Of a stretch of DNA of 64,000 nucleotides, positions 12,901-32,200 are shown one piece after another; the stretch's first letter is position 1, and each line of letters starts with the position of its first letter. The notes beneath the pieces are model-generated. The model was not told where the DNA came from. It saw only the letters and a list, made by a program, of their open reading frames with translations, and ran no database searches. Made by a program: the position numbers and the translations under genes. Source of the DNA: Branchiostoma floridae (Eukaryota > Chordata > Leptocardii > Amphioxiformes > Branchiostomatidae); the NCBI RefSeq assembly GCF_000003815.2, contig NC_049995.1, forward strand, positions 3,477,154-3,541,153, in the 5' to 3' direction.

Positions 12901-13280
12901 CAATCGACGTGTCTAGATTTAATTAGATTCCTCGAAAAATAAAAGCTGGCTCTAAAAGTCTAAAGACACCTGAAACTGTTATAGTTTCTCTAAAAACATC
13001 ACAACACATGTACAATCTGTCTGGTAGGTACTAATACATAAAGATATATATATATTACTCTAGTCGATATGATGTTTACGAAAACACCTCATGTAGAAAA
13101 CAAGCTTAGTGACTACAACTTTGACCACTTGCGAATAATCATTCTTCATAACGACCCACCATCATCTATGTACAACTTGAATAACAGCCTATAAATGGCA
13201 AAAAAAGTAAGGCCTGGGAAAATATATGTCGCATTTCCCGAAAATAAGGGTCGGTAAGGTTTCCATTTAAGACTTAATGT

Positions 13281-13516
13281 GGCATCTCACTGCACTTGCG
13301 GCACCAGTGCGGCACTGCGGGATTCGTTCACTACGGCACTGATATGTGTTATTTTCGCCGAATTTTGTATAAATCAGATATTGAGTAATACGTAAAAGTA
13401 AGACAACAGAATGCAAAAAAAAAAAACGTTAGAGAATTCGTTCTTAATCTCTGAAATTCGTTTTCGAACCCCGTAGTGCCGCACCGGGGGCCCAAGTGCA
13501 GTGAGATACCACCTTT
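13281..13516 (-). mobile_element. MITE, TCTCACTGCACTTG ends
   Basis: Left TCTCACTGCACTTG and right CAAGTGCAGTGAGA are inverted and followed inward by GTGCGGCACTGCGGG and its inverse. The core AATTTCAGAGATTAAGAACG is present in reverse orientation. Same family as 1985-2222. Confidence 0.75.
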
Positions 13517-14151
13517 AGGCCGAAGTAATACAACGAATACCGTTTAATTGTGTAAAAGTAAAATACACTAATATACCAATAGACACAATTGTATTCAACA
13601 TCGTACTTTGATTAGGAAGATACATTAGGATGTCAAGGACAAACGATACAAAAAGCTGCTGCAGTACAAAGGACAGTCACCAGGAGGCCAAAAATCGACC
13701 TTGACCTTCTCCTTCCCAAATATCCGGAAAATAAACAAACAGAGAGTGACATAAATTATAGATTAACTGTATTGTTTCTGCCACACAAACAGGTAAAATC
13801 ATTGCTTTCCACGCCATGTATTCATAAAAGTATATATTATCAAGTTCCAGACCAGACATGTATTCATAAATGTTAAGGCAATAACCTACCGACCGTTTCT
13901 GTCAGAAAACAAAAACAAAAGAAGAAAGCGATATAAAAATTGAAAGGTTTTACTCCCTCGCTCACGACGTCATCTAATTCGTCTCGTCTGCTTCCAACAG
14001 TATTGAAACCTCAGAATATGACGGCTCCATTTCAAGTATTGTTTTCAATTTTGTTCGGTCGACTATATGCTACTTTGTGTCTGAAATTGGGCGTCAGTCA
14101 GCAGAGCTTGTTGCTGGTGGAAGGACGGTGTGAAGACCGACAACAGGCACC

Positions 14152-22333
<8,182 letters not shown>

Positions 22334-22885
22334 AAGACAGACCAGGCTCTCGCCACCACTGTTACACCGTTCTATGACGTCCCTCAGTAGCAGTAGAAGA
22401 CATAAGAGTGAGGGTTGAGAACTGGAGTGTGCCAACTGGCTCAAAACATTTAACGCTAGCTTCATCTTTTATCCTTAATTATTATCATTGGAATTTGTTT
22501 CATGAATGAGAAGAATAAGGACAGTACATGCATATGCAATGACGTGCCTAGATGGTACTGATACTACATGTTATAAACATTAATATGCAGAAAAAAGACA
22601 TTAGGACAATAGATTTTATCATTAAAAGACTTGATGTACTAAAAACCTCAGTTTACTAACTGAAAGGGGGTTTCTGATACAGAAATGTTAGAGGAAGTAG
22701 GACAAAATGAAAAAAAAAGAATTTGAAAATTATGGTCGTTATCGAACAAACAAAATGAGTTTCGGCAGTCTGTTGAACAACGAAGATTAAGACTTAAATT
22801 GGGAGTGTGGAAAATGCATTTTGAAAAAAAATGAAAGAAGGGGCAAATGATTGTTGTAATTGTAAACATTCTTTGAAACATCAAC

Positions 22886-22891
22886 AATAAA
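22886..22891 (+). terminator. Candidate polyadenylation signal AATAAA for the lectin gene
   Basis: AATAAA lies 553 bases after the proposed TAA stop. Plausible for a 3' UTR but not proven. Confidence 0.3.
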
Positions 22892-23240
22892 AAGAAGTTA
22901 TGTGAACGCGTAAAAAAGGAAAGAATTGCTTAAATTCTATATATGAATGGTATTTTAGGCGATTCCAACTACCTGACAACTTAAGCAACATGTTAACAAT
23001 ATAGAACTTATTTTTGAAGTGTCAATATGAACACAAGATTATCATATCAATAAAACAGTGTTGTGGTTATAAAGCATCTCCACCTCTCTTTGTCGATAAG
23101 CTTCACTAATTGTACTTCTAGTTGCGAGTTCAAGGCAAGCACAACTAAAATCTTCTAGAGTTCACTAGGTCGGTAACCTACTTTCATTTCAAACTATAAT
23201 GTACTTTTATATCAATTATGGAAATTATGCTAACACACAA

Positions 23241-23289
<49 letters not shown>

Positions 23290-23310
23290 AACACACAAAC
23301 AAACACACAG
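23241..23310. repeat. CA microsatellite
   Basis: About 20 uninterrupted CA units followed by CAAA-containing variants. It adjoins the dispersed element copy B. Confidence 0.95.
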
Positions 23311-23314
23311 ACAA

Positions 23315-24500
23315 CTAGAGTTCCACGACCCCATACCTTCGCCAAATGATCCTAGCCTTTACAACTGCTGTGTTAATTGTGTGTTTCATCAATTATGCAA
23401 ATAAGGTTCTCAGTTGCATAAATTATATTACTTGATCATCTCCTCCATCATACAACAGACGTACACATCTATGTTAAGAAAGAAGGCTTTTATCGCATTT
23501 TCTGATAATTGTCCTCATTTGCATAATTAATGTTCAACAATGTTCACCTGTCCATAACTTCCAAATGCTGCAAGTAAGAAGTTCCCATCATTTACCACAA
23601 TGACATTATAGCATTTTCTCATTAATTATGCAAATTAGGTCTTTATTTTGCATAATATATACATGTATCAATATTCTTCTCCTTCTTAGTTACAAATGTC
23701 ACATGTTGCAATGGTCCTATAATAGAACTTAGCGTGTATACATGATTTTCTGATTAAGTATGCAAATTAGATACCAATTTGCATAATTAATACGTAATTA
23801 TGTGAAGCATCACTAAAGCTATCTATACACCAAAAATCATAACAATCCGTCAACCCCTTCTTGAGTTATTCCCTTTCAAAGTCTGACACCAAACCTACCC
23901 TGCAGTTCCAAAACAAGCCGCTAGGGGGCCCAAACCTATACCACTTACTTTTGGCATCAAGAGCTGTCTACCATTAAAAAATCATAGCCGCAGTATGTTC
24001 AGAACTCGAGATATCGAACTTAGCGTGTATAACATGATTTTCTAATTAATTATGCAAATTAGATACCAATTTGCATAATTAATACGTAGTTATGTGGAGC
24101 ATCACTAAAGCTATCTATAGACCAAAATTAATAACAGTCCGTCAACCCCTTCTTGAGTTATTCCTTTTCAAAGTCTGACACTAAACCTACTCTGCAGTTC
24201 CAAAACAACCCGCTAGGGGGCCCAAACCTATACCACTTACTGTTGGCATCAAGAGCTGTCTACCACTTAAAAATCATAGCCGCAGCATGTTCAGAACTTG
24301 AGATATCAAACCAGGAAGTTCCGCTGCAGTACCGTAACGATCAGTTAGGAGGCCTAAAATCTAATCGTTTCTAGGTCTCATCAAGACCTACCCACATACC
24401 AAATATCAATACAATCCATCCAGGCGTTCTCTAGTTATTTTGGTCTTCTACACACACACACACAAACGCTACCCAAAATATAACCTTGGCGAAGGTAAAT
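23315..24500 (+). repeat. Dispersed element family, copy B, with internal duplication
   Basis: Starts CTAGAGTTCCACGACC. ACCTTCGCCAA at 23335-23345 is the exact reverse complement of TTGGCGAAGGT at 24486-24496. The block from about 23730 to 24020 is repeated almost exactly at 24015-24310 (landmarks gaacttagcgtgtata, CCGCTAGGGGGCCCAAACC or a one-base variant, catcaagagctgtctacc). Same family as 2455-3534 but with a different end motif. Confidence 0.7.
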
Positions 24501-24949
24501 ATATACACACACACAACATTACCGACATTTTAAGAGTTTAAGTACACAACATCATCGATGAACTCCAGTTGACCCTTGTTCAGGACCCCCAACCATGGTG
24601 TAGAAAGGGTCAGCTCACACCACGGTCCGGTATGAGGGCCTGTATGGGGTGTGGGGGTGGATCTCCCACAACGATAAATTTTACACTGAATTCAGAAGAT
24701 CCCCGGGGCCCGTAAGCATTTGTGGAAGGCAGCTACGCAAACGTTGGTCACCTCGCTGCGAATTAAGTGAAAAATTATATAAAGACAGCTTTCTCTACGA
24801 ATTACGAGAAATGAAAATAGACGGCAGTGCTTATGCCTTACGGAAAAGAGCATGCAGACCCTCCGGTATGTAGGGCACGGGCTTCGTAAGATTTAAGAAC
24901 ATGTCGAAAGGCTTCTTTGAATGGGGTGGTACAAGATGGTCCCAGATAG

Positions 24950-25365
24950 GCCATGTAGATTTGATTATATGGTTGACATCTTCTGGTAATCCAAAAACTG
25001 ATGCGAACGTGCGAATAAAAAAAAAGTTTGACCAAAAAAAGTTAACGTTGCCTTCATGAAGAATTCGAAATCAAAGTGGTCAGGAAGGTTAAACAAATGA
25101 CTAACCACACGGAATATAGTGTACCAAGCGATAGATTCTTCATTTTTGTTCTTTCACATCTCCATTGACCTTGTAATGTTCCATGACAGTAGTGTACGGT
25201 TTCCAATATTTATTTTTGCGTTCAACGGCAAATAATTAATTTTAAATTTGAAGCCGCTTTGTACGATTTAGAGTATGGTTGAAAACTTTTTTTAAAATTT
25301 TATTTTGGAAATGGCCAAAAATTGATGCGCGCGCGGATGTCATCCATATAATCAAATCAACACTG
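24950..25365. repeat. Inverted-repeat element with poly-A/T-flanked arms
   Basis: GATTATATGGTTGACATC near 24962 pairs with GATGTCATCCATATAATC near 25337. Inside these, GATGCGAACGTGCG pairs with CGCGCGCATC, then A-rich and T-rich tracts. Related arms occur at 46770-46895, 50560-50665 and 51285-51380. Confidence 0.55.
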
Positions 25366-25525
25366 GCCGTATAGTAGAGCTGTGAAGTATGTCCAGTGGT
25401 ATAAATACGCGCCGGACCCTTGCAGCTGACAGTCAGTGTGTCAGTCGGCTTCAGTTGCCTTGACCGCTCCATGACCCTGTTTTAAAGAGAGAGCCGAATG
25501 GTGACCAAAGGTTAAATATTAAACC

Positions 25526-26553
25526 TAGTGGTGCGTACCGGTTCGTCGAACCGGACTTGGACTTGCTATAACTTTCGGTTCAAGTCCGGTTAAAACCTGA
25601 ACGTCAAAAACCGGTTTTCTGGAAAACCGGAAATCTCTTTCTAGTTGTATACTAGTAACATCTAAAAACAACGCTAGATGCCTATGTAACTTTTTAATCG
25701 CAGCCAACAGGCCAGAAAATAACGTATTTCTGCGTATAAATTTGTCCTACCGCCATAAGCCAAGCACATGGTCGCGCCGCGGCAACCTTCTTTCAAAATC
25801 CGGCAACGCGGCAAAAATGACAGGTTGACTTTAGCAATATTACCCATGAAAATAAAGCATGTGGATTTGTTTATCTCCTGGTATGGGTTTTAAGTCCCAT
25901 ATCTTCTAAAAATGAAGAAAATTTCCAAGATAAACAAGCTAAAACAAATCTCCGGCGCGGCGACTGTAAATGACATTTGCCGCTTGCCGGGATACTTCAC
26001 TGAAAGCATGGGTGAGTAGCTTGTTAAAAAGAAACACCGGCACGTTCTATTTTAGAAAAAGGTTTAAGTTTATGAACCTATGTTATACCTCTTGCGTTTA
26101 TCTTTGTAACGAATAAATTTAAAATTAATTTTACGGTTGAATGTAGAAGATAAAAACACCGCACGCATCATTTCTACCCGCATTACCGTAGGCTATGCCA
26201 TTAACCCCTATGACCTCGCAAGCGCCATTTTGAAATTTCGGCCGTCAAAAAAACAAGCGGAAAATGTCGAATTTTGCCGTGATTTCCCGATAGTTTTTAT
26301 TAAAAATCGATGTTTCTACACCTTTGAAAATGATGCAGTCGTCTTTGGTAATATTTTGATAGCATGCGGCCCAGCGGCGGGCGCCGGATACGCAAATGGG
26401 TCGCCGGAGTAGAGCAAGTCGCTTGTGTCTAACGTTAATTGGGAAACTTTAGCGACCGTAAAAAAACCGGACTTATAAGTCCGGACCTGAACCGGAATCT
26501 TTGGACTCGAGTCCGGACCTGAACCGGAATGTGAGCTTCGGTACGCACCACTA
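25526..26553. mobile_element. hAT-type element, 1028 bp, perfect 8-bp target duplication
   Basis: Ends TAGTGGTGCGTACCG and CGGTACGCACCACTA. The flanking ATTAAACC is identical on both sides (25518-25525 and 26554-26561). It shares terminal bases with the MITEs at 9388 and 39855 but has a different, longer interior. A 91-codon ORF at 26137-26412 is inside; I recognise no transposase motif in it. It may be a deletion product carrying leftover sequence of an autonomous relative. Confidence 0.85.
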
Positions 26554-26561
26554 ATTAAACC

Positions 26562-27261
26562 ACAGCCTTTTTTTCAGTTATATTGTATACCGTACCAGCA
26601 TTATTTAAACTTATTTGTTTGTCGTGCTTCTCTAGTGTCAATGGTGTAATTTCATCCGCGTCGATGTCAGTGACTCAGTCAGTTTGTGTTTTTTAAAATT
26701 GATCTGTGTTCTGCCTAACCATAATGCACCCAAAATGTCTGCGACTATAATGATCTATAATCACGCATTCACACACAAGATGTCGCACTGAAAATTACAC
26801 TTAAACACTGCACTCACTGTACTGTCAATAACAGTACATCACATTACATTACAATACACTGCACTGTACTGTTGTTGACAAACCGGCTATATTAGTTATT
26901 ATCACTCAAACTCAAATTACTGATAAAGTACTCTCCAAGCAGAGGTTAGGCTCCGGCTTGAACTTATTATCGGGCTTACCATTTTGCCTAGGCCGCGACA
27001 CATCAAGAAAATAGTATAGAATAGAAAGCCCGCTACAAACGTCTACAAAGTTTTAGAAAACAGCCGGAGACTAACATCTGCTCGGAGAGTAGTGATAAAG
27101 TTGCTGAGGTCAGTGGGACGCCTAGCAAATTTATGCTCAGCAAATAGTGTGATCCACAATTGTATACCATAGGTCTTCGAGGTTTCAAGGCTAGGAGAGT
27201 AGTCTATGTTTTACAGTGCTCAAGTTTCGGGACCAAAACAACTCGGCTGTAATTAATCAAA
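26562..27261. other. Gene-free stretch, nothing recognised
   Basis: No coding exon or repeat end recognised; some CACTGCACTGTACTG simple-sequence character near 26810-26875. Confidence 0.4.
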
Positions 27262-28172
27262 CGTTATGTGTTTTAGTTGGCCGAGGGCTGTCTCATGTTG
27301 CTTAAGTCTATTTCGAGTGTTGCGTTGAGCAAAAGAGTCATTAATATGCTCGTAAAGGGGGTCATTTGTGTTGACTTTGTAAGGTTTTGTACTCAAGACA
27401 CAAGCCCACCCAGTGTGCTAGCAGTCATTCATGTGGACGTAATCGCACAGGGGTCATCTGCAGGGTCACACTGTGGTACGGAAAAGTCATAGTGGGGCGT
27501 CGAGCGCCAAGAATTCCGTCGGAATACAGCAAACGCAGCAACTTCAGACTGAGTGAACTTCGTGGTGGGAAAGATTTGCACTGTTGGAGGGAACTCAGGG
27601 GTGGTTACAGGTGAGTGGCGTTTTGTTTTTGTCTTTCCTGGCCTGCGGCAAAATAGGTAACGTTACAAAGAAATCTCATACAAATTCCTCCGTGCCCCCC
27701 TCCCCACTAACCCTCAGTGATTCGTACGTATGGCTGTGTTGTCACATATGGACTGCCAAAAGAGCTGAGTTTACCGAATTTTACGCACACTAGATGCCCC
27801 TTCAATGCAACGACAAAGAAATGCTAAAGTCTCGAATTAACGTTAACAACCGTATGGCCCTTTATTGCAGGGTTGTGATGATTTGAAGAAATGTGGAGAC
27901 TGGAAAAAGAACAAGAGAGAAAGAGAGCAATTTGACTTAAACTTTTGGGGGGAAATGCAAAGTCTACATGTGGCGACTATACTATGCTACGTATTACAAG
28001 GACGCCAATCCGGGTGCGATTGCTCTGGTACGTGTCGTGTTCTGCTCTACTTATCAACTTCTCAGTTGTGACGATATATTGTGGGGTCTAAGCAATATGT
28101 CGAAGTACGTAAGGTGCTGTATGTGAGAGGTCGCGGGTTCACACCCCGATCACCGCATGCTGCATTCTCCAG
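27262..28172 (+). repeat. Interspersed repeat of about 0.9 kb, copy 1
   Basis: Shares ordered landmarks with 45418-46398: TTGGCCGAG, TCTATTTCGAGT, GTAAGGTTTTGTACTCA, GGTCATCTGCAG, AATTCCGTCGGAATACA, ATGCAACGACAAAGAAATGC and CGGGTTCACACCC. Short ORFs are not conserved between the copies, so this is not a gene. The GGGTTCACACC motif near 28137 is B-box-like, so a tRNA-derived end is possible. Confidence 0.65.
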
Positions 28173-28483
28173 GGTTTGCGGAAAAGGATGGGCTGTCTAC
28201 CTGGGCTAAATGATGCTAAATTTGCCTTGTTGGTTGAGGAGAAAGACTGGCACGGAAGGAAAATAAGGGAAAAGGGATGACCGCAGGTGACCCCAGATAG
28301 AACGCCTGTTCTGTCCGATTACGTCAGATCGAACACGGTTCGGATTTTAAAACCCCAGCTAGAAGTCTGCGAATTTGGGGACAAAATTTTACCATCATGC
28401 CGTTGCGTTATTTGGCACTTGACTGTATTTGCTTCAGCTGTGTCAACAATGCTTCAGATATGTCCAGAGTCCAGAATCGTGCT

Positions 28484-28800
28484 CTGCAGGTCGGTTGGTT
28501 TGAATAACTGCGCTCTGTAGGTCGGTTTGAATAACAGTGCTCTGTAGGTCGGTTTGAATAACTGTGCTCTGTAGGTCGGTTTGAATAACTGTGCTCTGTA
28601 GGTCGGTTTGAATAACTGTGCTCTGTAGGTCGGTTTGAATAACTGTGCTCTGTAGGTCGGTTTGAATAACTGTGCTCTGTAGGTCGGTTTGAATAACTGT
28701 GCTCTGTAGGTCGGTTTGAATAACTGTGCTCTGTAGGTCGGTTTGAATAACTGTGCTCTGTAGGTCGGTTTGAATAACTGTGCTCTGTAGGTCGGTTTGT
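28484..28800. repeat. 27-bp minisatellite, about 11 units
   Basis: The unit CTGTGCTCTGTAGGTCGGTT plus TGAATAA is repeated about 11 times with almost no change, plus partial end units. Since 27 is divisible by three, it leaves an open frame on the minus strand reading a nine-residue repeat KPTYRAQLF; I take this as an arithmetic artefact, not a gene. It lies about 400 bases upstream of OATP copy 1 coding exon 1 and is absent upstream of copy 2. Confidence 0.95.
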
Positions 28801-29205
28801 TCTCTAGGGTCTTTACCTTTGATATATTACCCATAATGTATTTTGCTGCACATGCGCAGCTGGAACAAAGAACCCTATTGTAGTAAGAGAGGATTTTATC
28901 CCAGAAAAACGTATCAATAGAAGCAAATAGTTGAACAAATTAGTGAATGATCATGAGTAATACGTGGGCATATGCGAACACTAAGCGGACATAAGATTGA
29001 ATTAACAACTAAATTTTCATCCACCCAGAACACTACATGGCGACAAAACAAAATGCTACACCATTTCATTGTTTATATTTTTAGAAATCATAGATTCAGA
29101 GGTTTGTGCACTAAATTTATGTTTGTCGATAACACTGTAAAAGTGACGTCTCATAAAAGAAATGTAAATTGCATTCTCATCAATATCTTTCTGCCGCATC
29201 CAGGC

Positions 29206-32200
29206 ATGTCGTTACCAGGCAGTTTACGGGACCTTCGCCAGGAGGCGCCTTCGGAGGAGGAGCGCCCCCTGTCAGACGACGCCAAGCATGGCAAGGAAGG
29301 CGAAGAGGAAGGGGAGGGGCGGTGTGGATTATTCTGTTTCTCGCCGGATTGGCTGCAAGTGTTCAACTCGCCACGATGTCTGCTGTTCTTCATGTGCGCT
29401 CTTTGTGCCACCGAGGTTTGCATCAAGTTCATTGCTTTTATGCATGTAATACTCGCGACATGTATAAATAATAATTCAAAATGAAGTGTATCAGCTTGCA
29501 CGTGTAACGTCTGAATAAAGATTGTTAGAAGTAGCAGAGCACCAACCTGATCTCACTTGTCCCTCCGGTGCGAGCCTTCCAGCGCAACACTAGGTTCTCT
29601 TCAAACTCACATCGCTTTTCTCTTCAATTGCCGGTTTCTAAGTCCTTCTATAGCAACAGTTTCTTTCCCCGGACAGCAAAATTACGGAACTCTCTCGACG
29701 ACAACAGTTTACAACTTATCAGCCCTAAAAACAAATGCTCACCGCTACCTCCGTGCACAGTTTCCAACTTTTTAGTTAATTGCCTTGAAGTGGTCTTGTG
29801 ACCTTGCTTTGAACAATCCCGTAAAGAAATCTCAATATCTCCTTCCATCAACCTTTGACCCCACTGATGACGTCACAAGTGCATTACGTCACGTGTGCCT
29901 TACATCACGTGACCAGAGAGATTACGTCAGACAGCTGAAGAGGACTGAGCGATCCAGTTGAAAATTCCAACGAGTGAAATTTTGGAATTTGGCGAACAGT
30001 GCATCCAGCTAGCTTAGGAATCTGCAAAAACGGAATAACTGTTTTGAAAAATGATGTTTTCTTTATTTTCTACAGACCGCCATACTTTTAGGACTGACTC
30101 CCGGTGTTATATCCTCTATCGAGGGGCGGTTCGAGCTTTCCAGCGCCAAGAGTGGCTTCATCGTCAGCTCTACAGAATTGTTTGCCGTCTTCACTGTTCC
30201 TATCATCTCCTACTATGGCGGGAAATCTCACAAGGTGAGGGAATGGACGAATTGAAGATAATGTGTTCTCTCGCACAAATATTGGTCTTTATCCCTCTAG
30301 GGAATACTCAAGCACAAACAAAAGTGTTACACAACCATTATGTATTCGACGATGAGTCTCTCTAGCCAGATTTAACTCTTGGGGGCTCAGTCCGCATGCG
30401 TGGACTGTTCCATTAACGTGGGACATGAACTATCTTCACTGTGCGCTCATTGGTTGATCCTGAATCACATGATTCTCACAACCATATAAGTACAAGGGAT
30501 GATCACCCTACTGCCTCTTGTTGGATTCATCCGCAACGCCGAGGTCGCCTGGCGATGGACGACCAGGTCTCCGCCGCTTGCGGTTTCACGACCACGTTTC
30601 TCGCCGCCGGGCGGGTTTTGTGCCCGAGGAGCACGCAGTGTTGCAGCCTAGACTCCGGATTACCAGTGGGAGGAAGACAACTTCGGAGGTTCGGCTGTGC
30701 AGCAAGTAACGGCGGGGCGAGGGATCCAGAAGCTCCGGCGGACCTTGGGCAGACCCTCTCCACGCATCGAAAGGACGGAACAGTCCTAGTGTTCTACCTA
30801 GTGGGGTCAAATTTCAGGACGGTGGATATACGGCAGGTTTGGGTGGAAAATGCGGTAACATACGTTGTGGTATTTGTCGAATTCTGCTTTTCTGGGAACA
30901 ATGGTTTGTGTGCCGTTTTGTTCACGTGCTGTTTTGCATATCTTTGGTGTCGAGCTTTCGCCTGGTTTGCACGTGCTTGATTTGCATTTGTTTGCTTTTA
31001 GTTGACTGGGTATTTTGTCGATAAGCACACAGGGAGGCAGCATAGACTCCAGTTTGACGGAGGAAGACAATTTCTGAGGTTCAGCTGTGCAGCAAGTAAC
31101 GGCGGGGCGATGGAACCAGAAGCTCCGGCAGACCTTGGGCAGACCATCTCCACGTAGCGAAAGGACGGACGAGTCCCACATAGTGGGGGGAAAACTTCAG
31201 GATGGCTGAGATATGGCAGGTTTGGGTGGAAAATGCGGTAATCTACGTTGTTGTATGTGTCGAATTCTGCTTTTCTGGGAACACTCGTTTGGGTGTCGTT
31301 GTTCACGTGTTGTTTTGCATATCTTTGGTGTCGGGTTTTCTCCCGGTTTTTACTGCTTGATTTGCATTTGTTTGCCTTAGTTGACTGGGTGGGAATTTCA
31401 TTATCTTTTGTTTGGAACGGAACGTAGGAGGTTTTGTTCTTAGGAAGGGAGGGAAACTCGTGACAGGATCCCCTTTGTGACCACGTGAGGTGTGTGCCAG
31501 CGTGGCGGGTGAATGCTCGAGTTGGGTTTAGCTGCTTTACTGTAGGTTCAGAATTTGTGGTCTGAACGTGTTGTTTTCTTAGCAGCTCAGCCCGGATTCC
31601 AGCTCTCCCAGGCCGAGGAAGGCGACTACCACAGCGCGACTGAGATGCAGCAAGCTCTGACAGACTTTTGGCGGCCTCTTCACATATTGAAAGGGCGGAA
31701 GAGTCCTACCTGGCGGGTCGAAACGTCGGATGTTAAAGATACGGCAGGTTTGGGGCGAAAATGCGGTAACAAACGTTTGTGTTTTTTGTCCAATTATGTT
31801 TTCCTGGGAACAATGGTTTGGGGTGGTTAATGTGTACACGTGCTGTTTTGCATATCTTTGGTGCCGGGCTTTCGCTCGGTTCGCTCGTGCTTGATTTGCA
31901 TTTGCTTTGTCTTTAGTTGATACTTGTGTTCTAAACGTGTTGTTTTCTTAGCAGATCAGCCCGGTTTCCAGCTCTCCTGTGCCGAGGAAGGTGACTACCA
32001 CATCGCGACCGAGGTGCAGCAAGCTCCGACAGAGCGTTGGAGCCAGCAAGCCGAGCATTCCCAACACATACTGCAGTTCTTCGCGGCATCGACACTAGAC
32101 GACAGCCGTCACGGAGCGCACGGCTTTGGTTATTTCAGGGAGGCGTGCACGTTTTTGGTGACATCGATTTGAGGCGGGATTCCCCTCAGATATTTTGTCT

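Noticed and set aside
26137-26412. 91-codon ORF inside the 1028-bp hAT element as a transposase
   Set aside because: Too short and without any hAT catalytic or dimerisation motif that I can see; kept only as a remark in the element entry.
28454-28800. Possible CRISPR-like array
   Set aside because: Units are contiguous without unique spacers, and the genome is eukaryotic.
28454-28834. ORF of nine-residue repeats on the minus strand
   Set aside because: The 27-bp unit is a multiple of three, so an open frame is automatic. There is no flanking coding signal.
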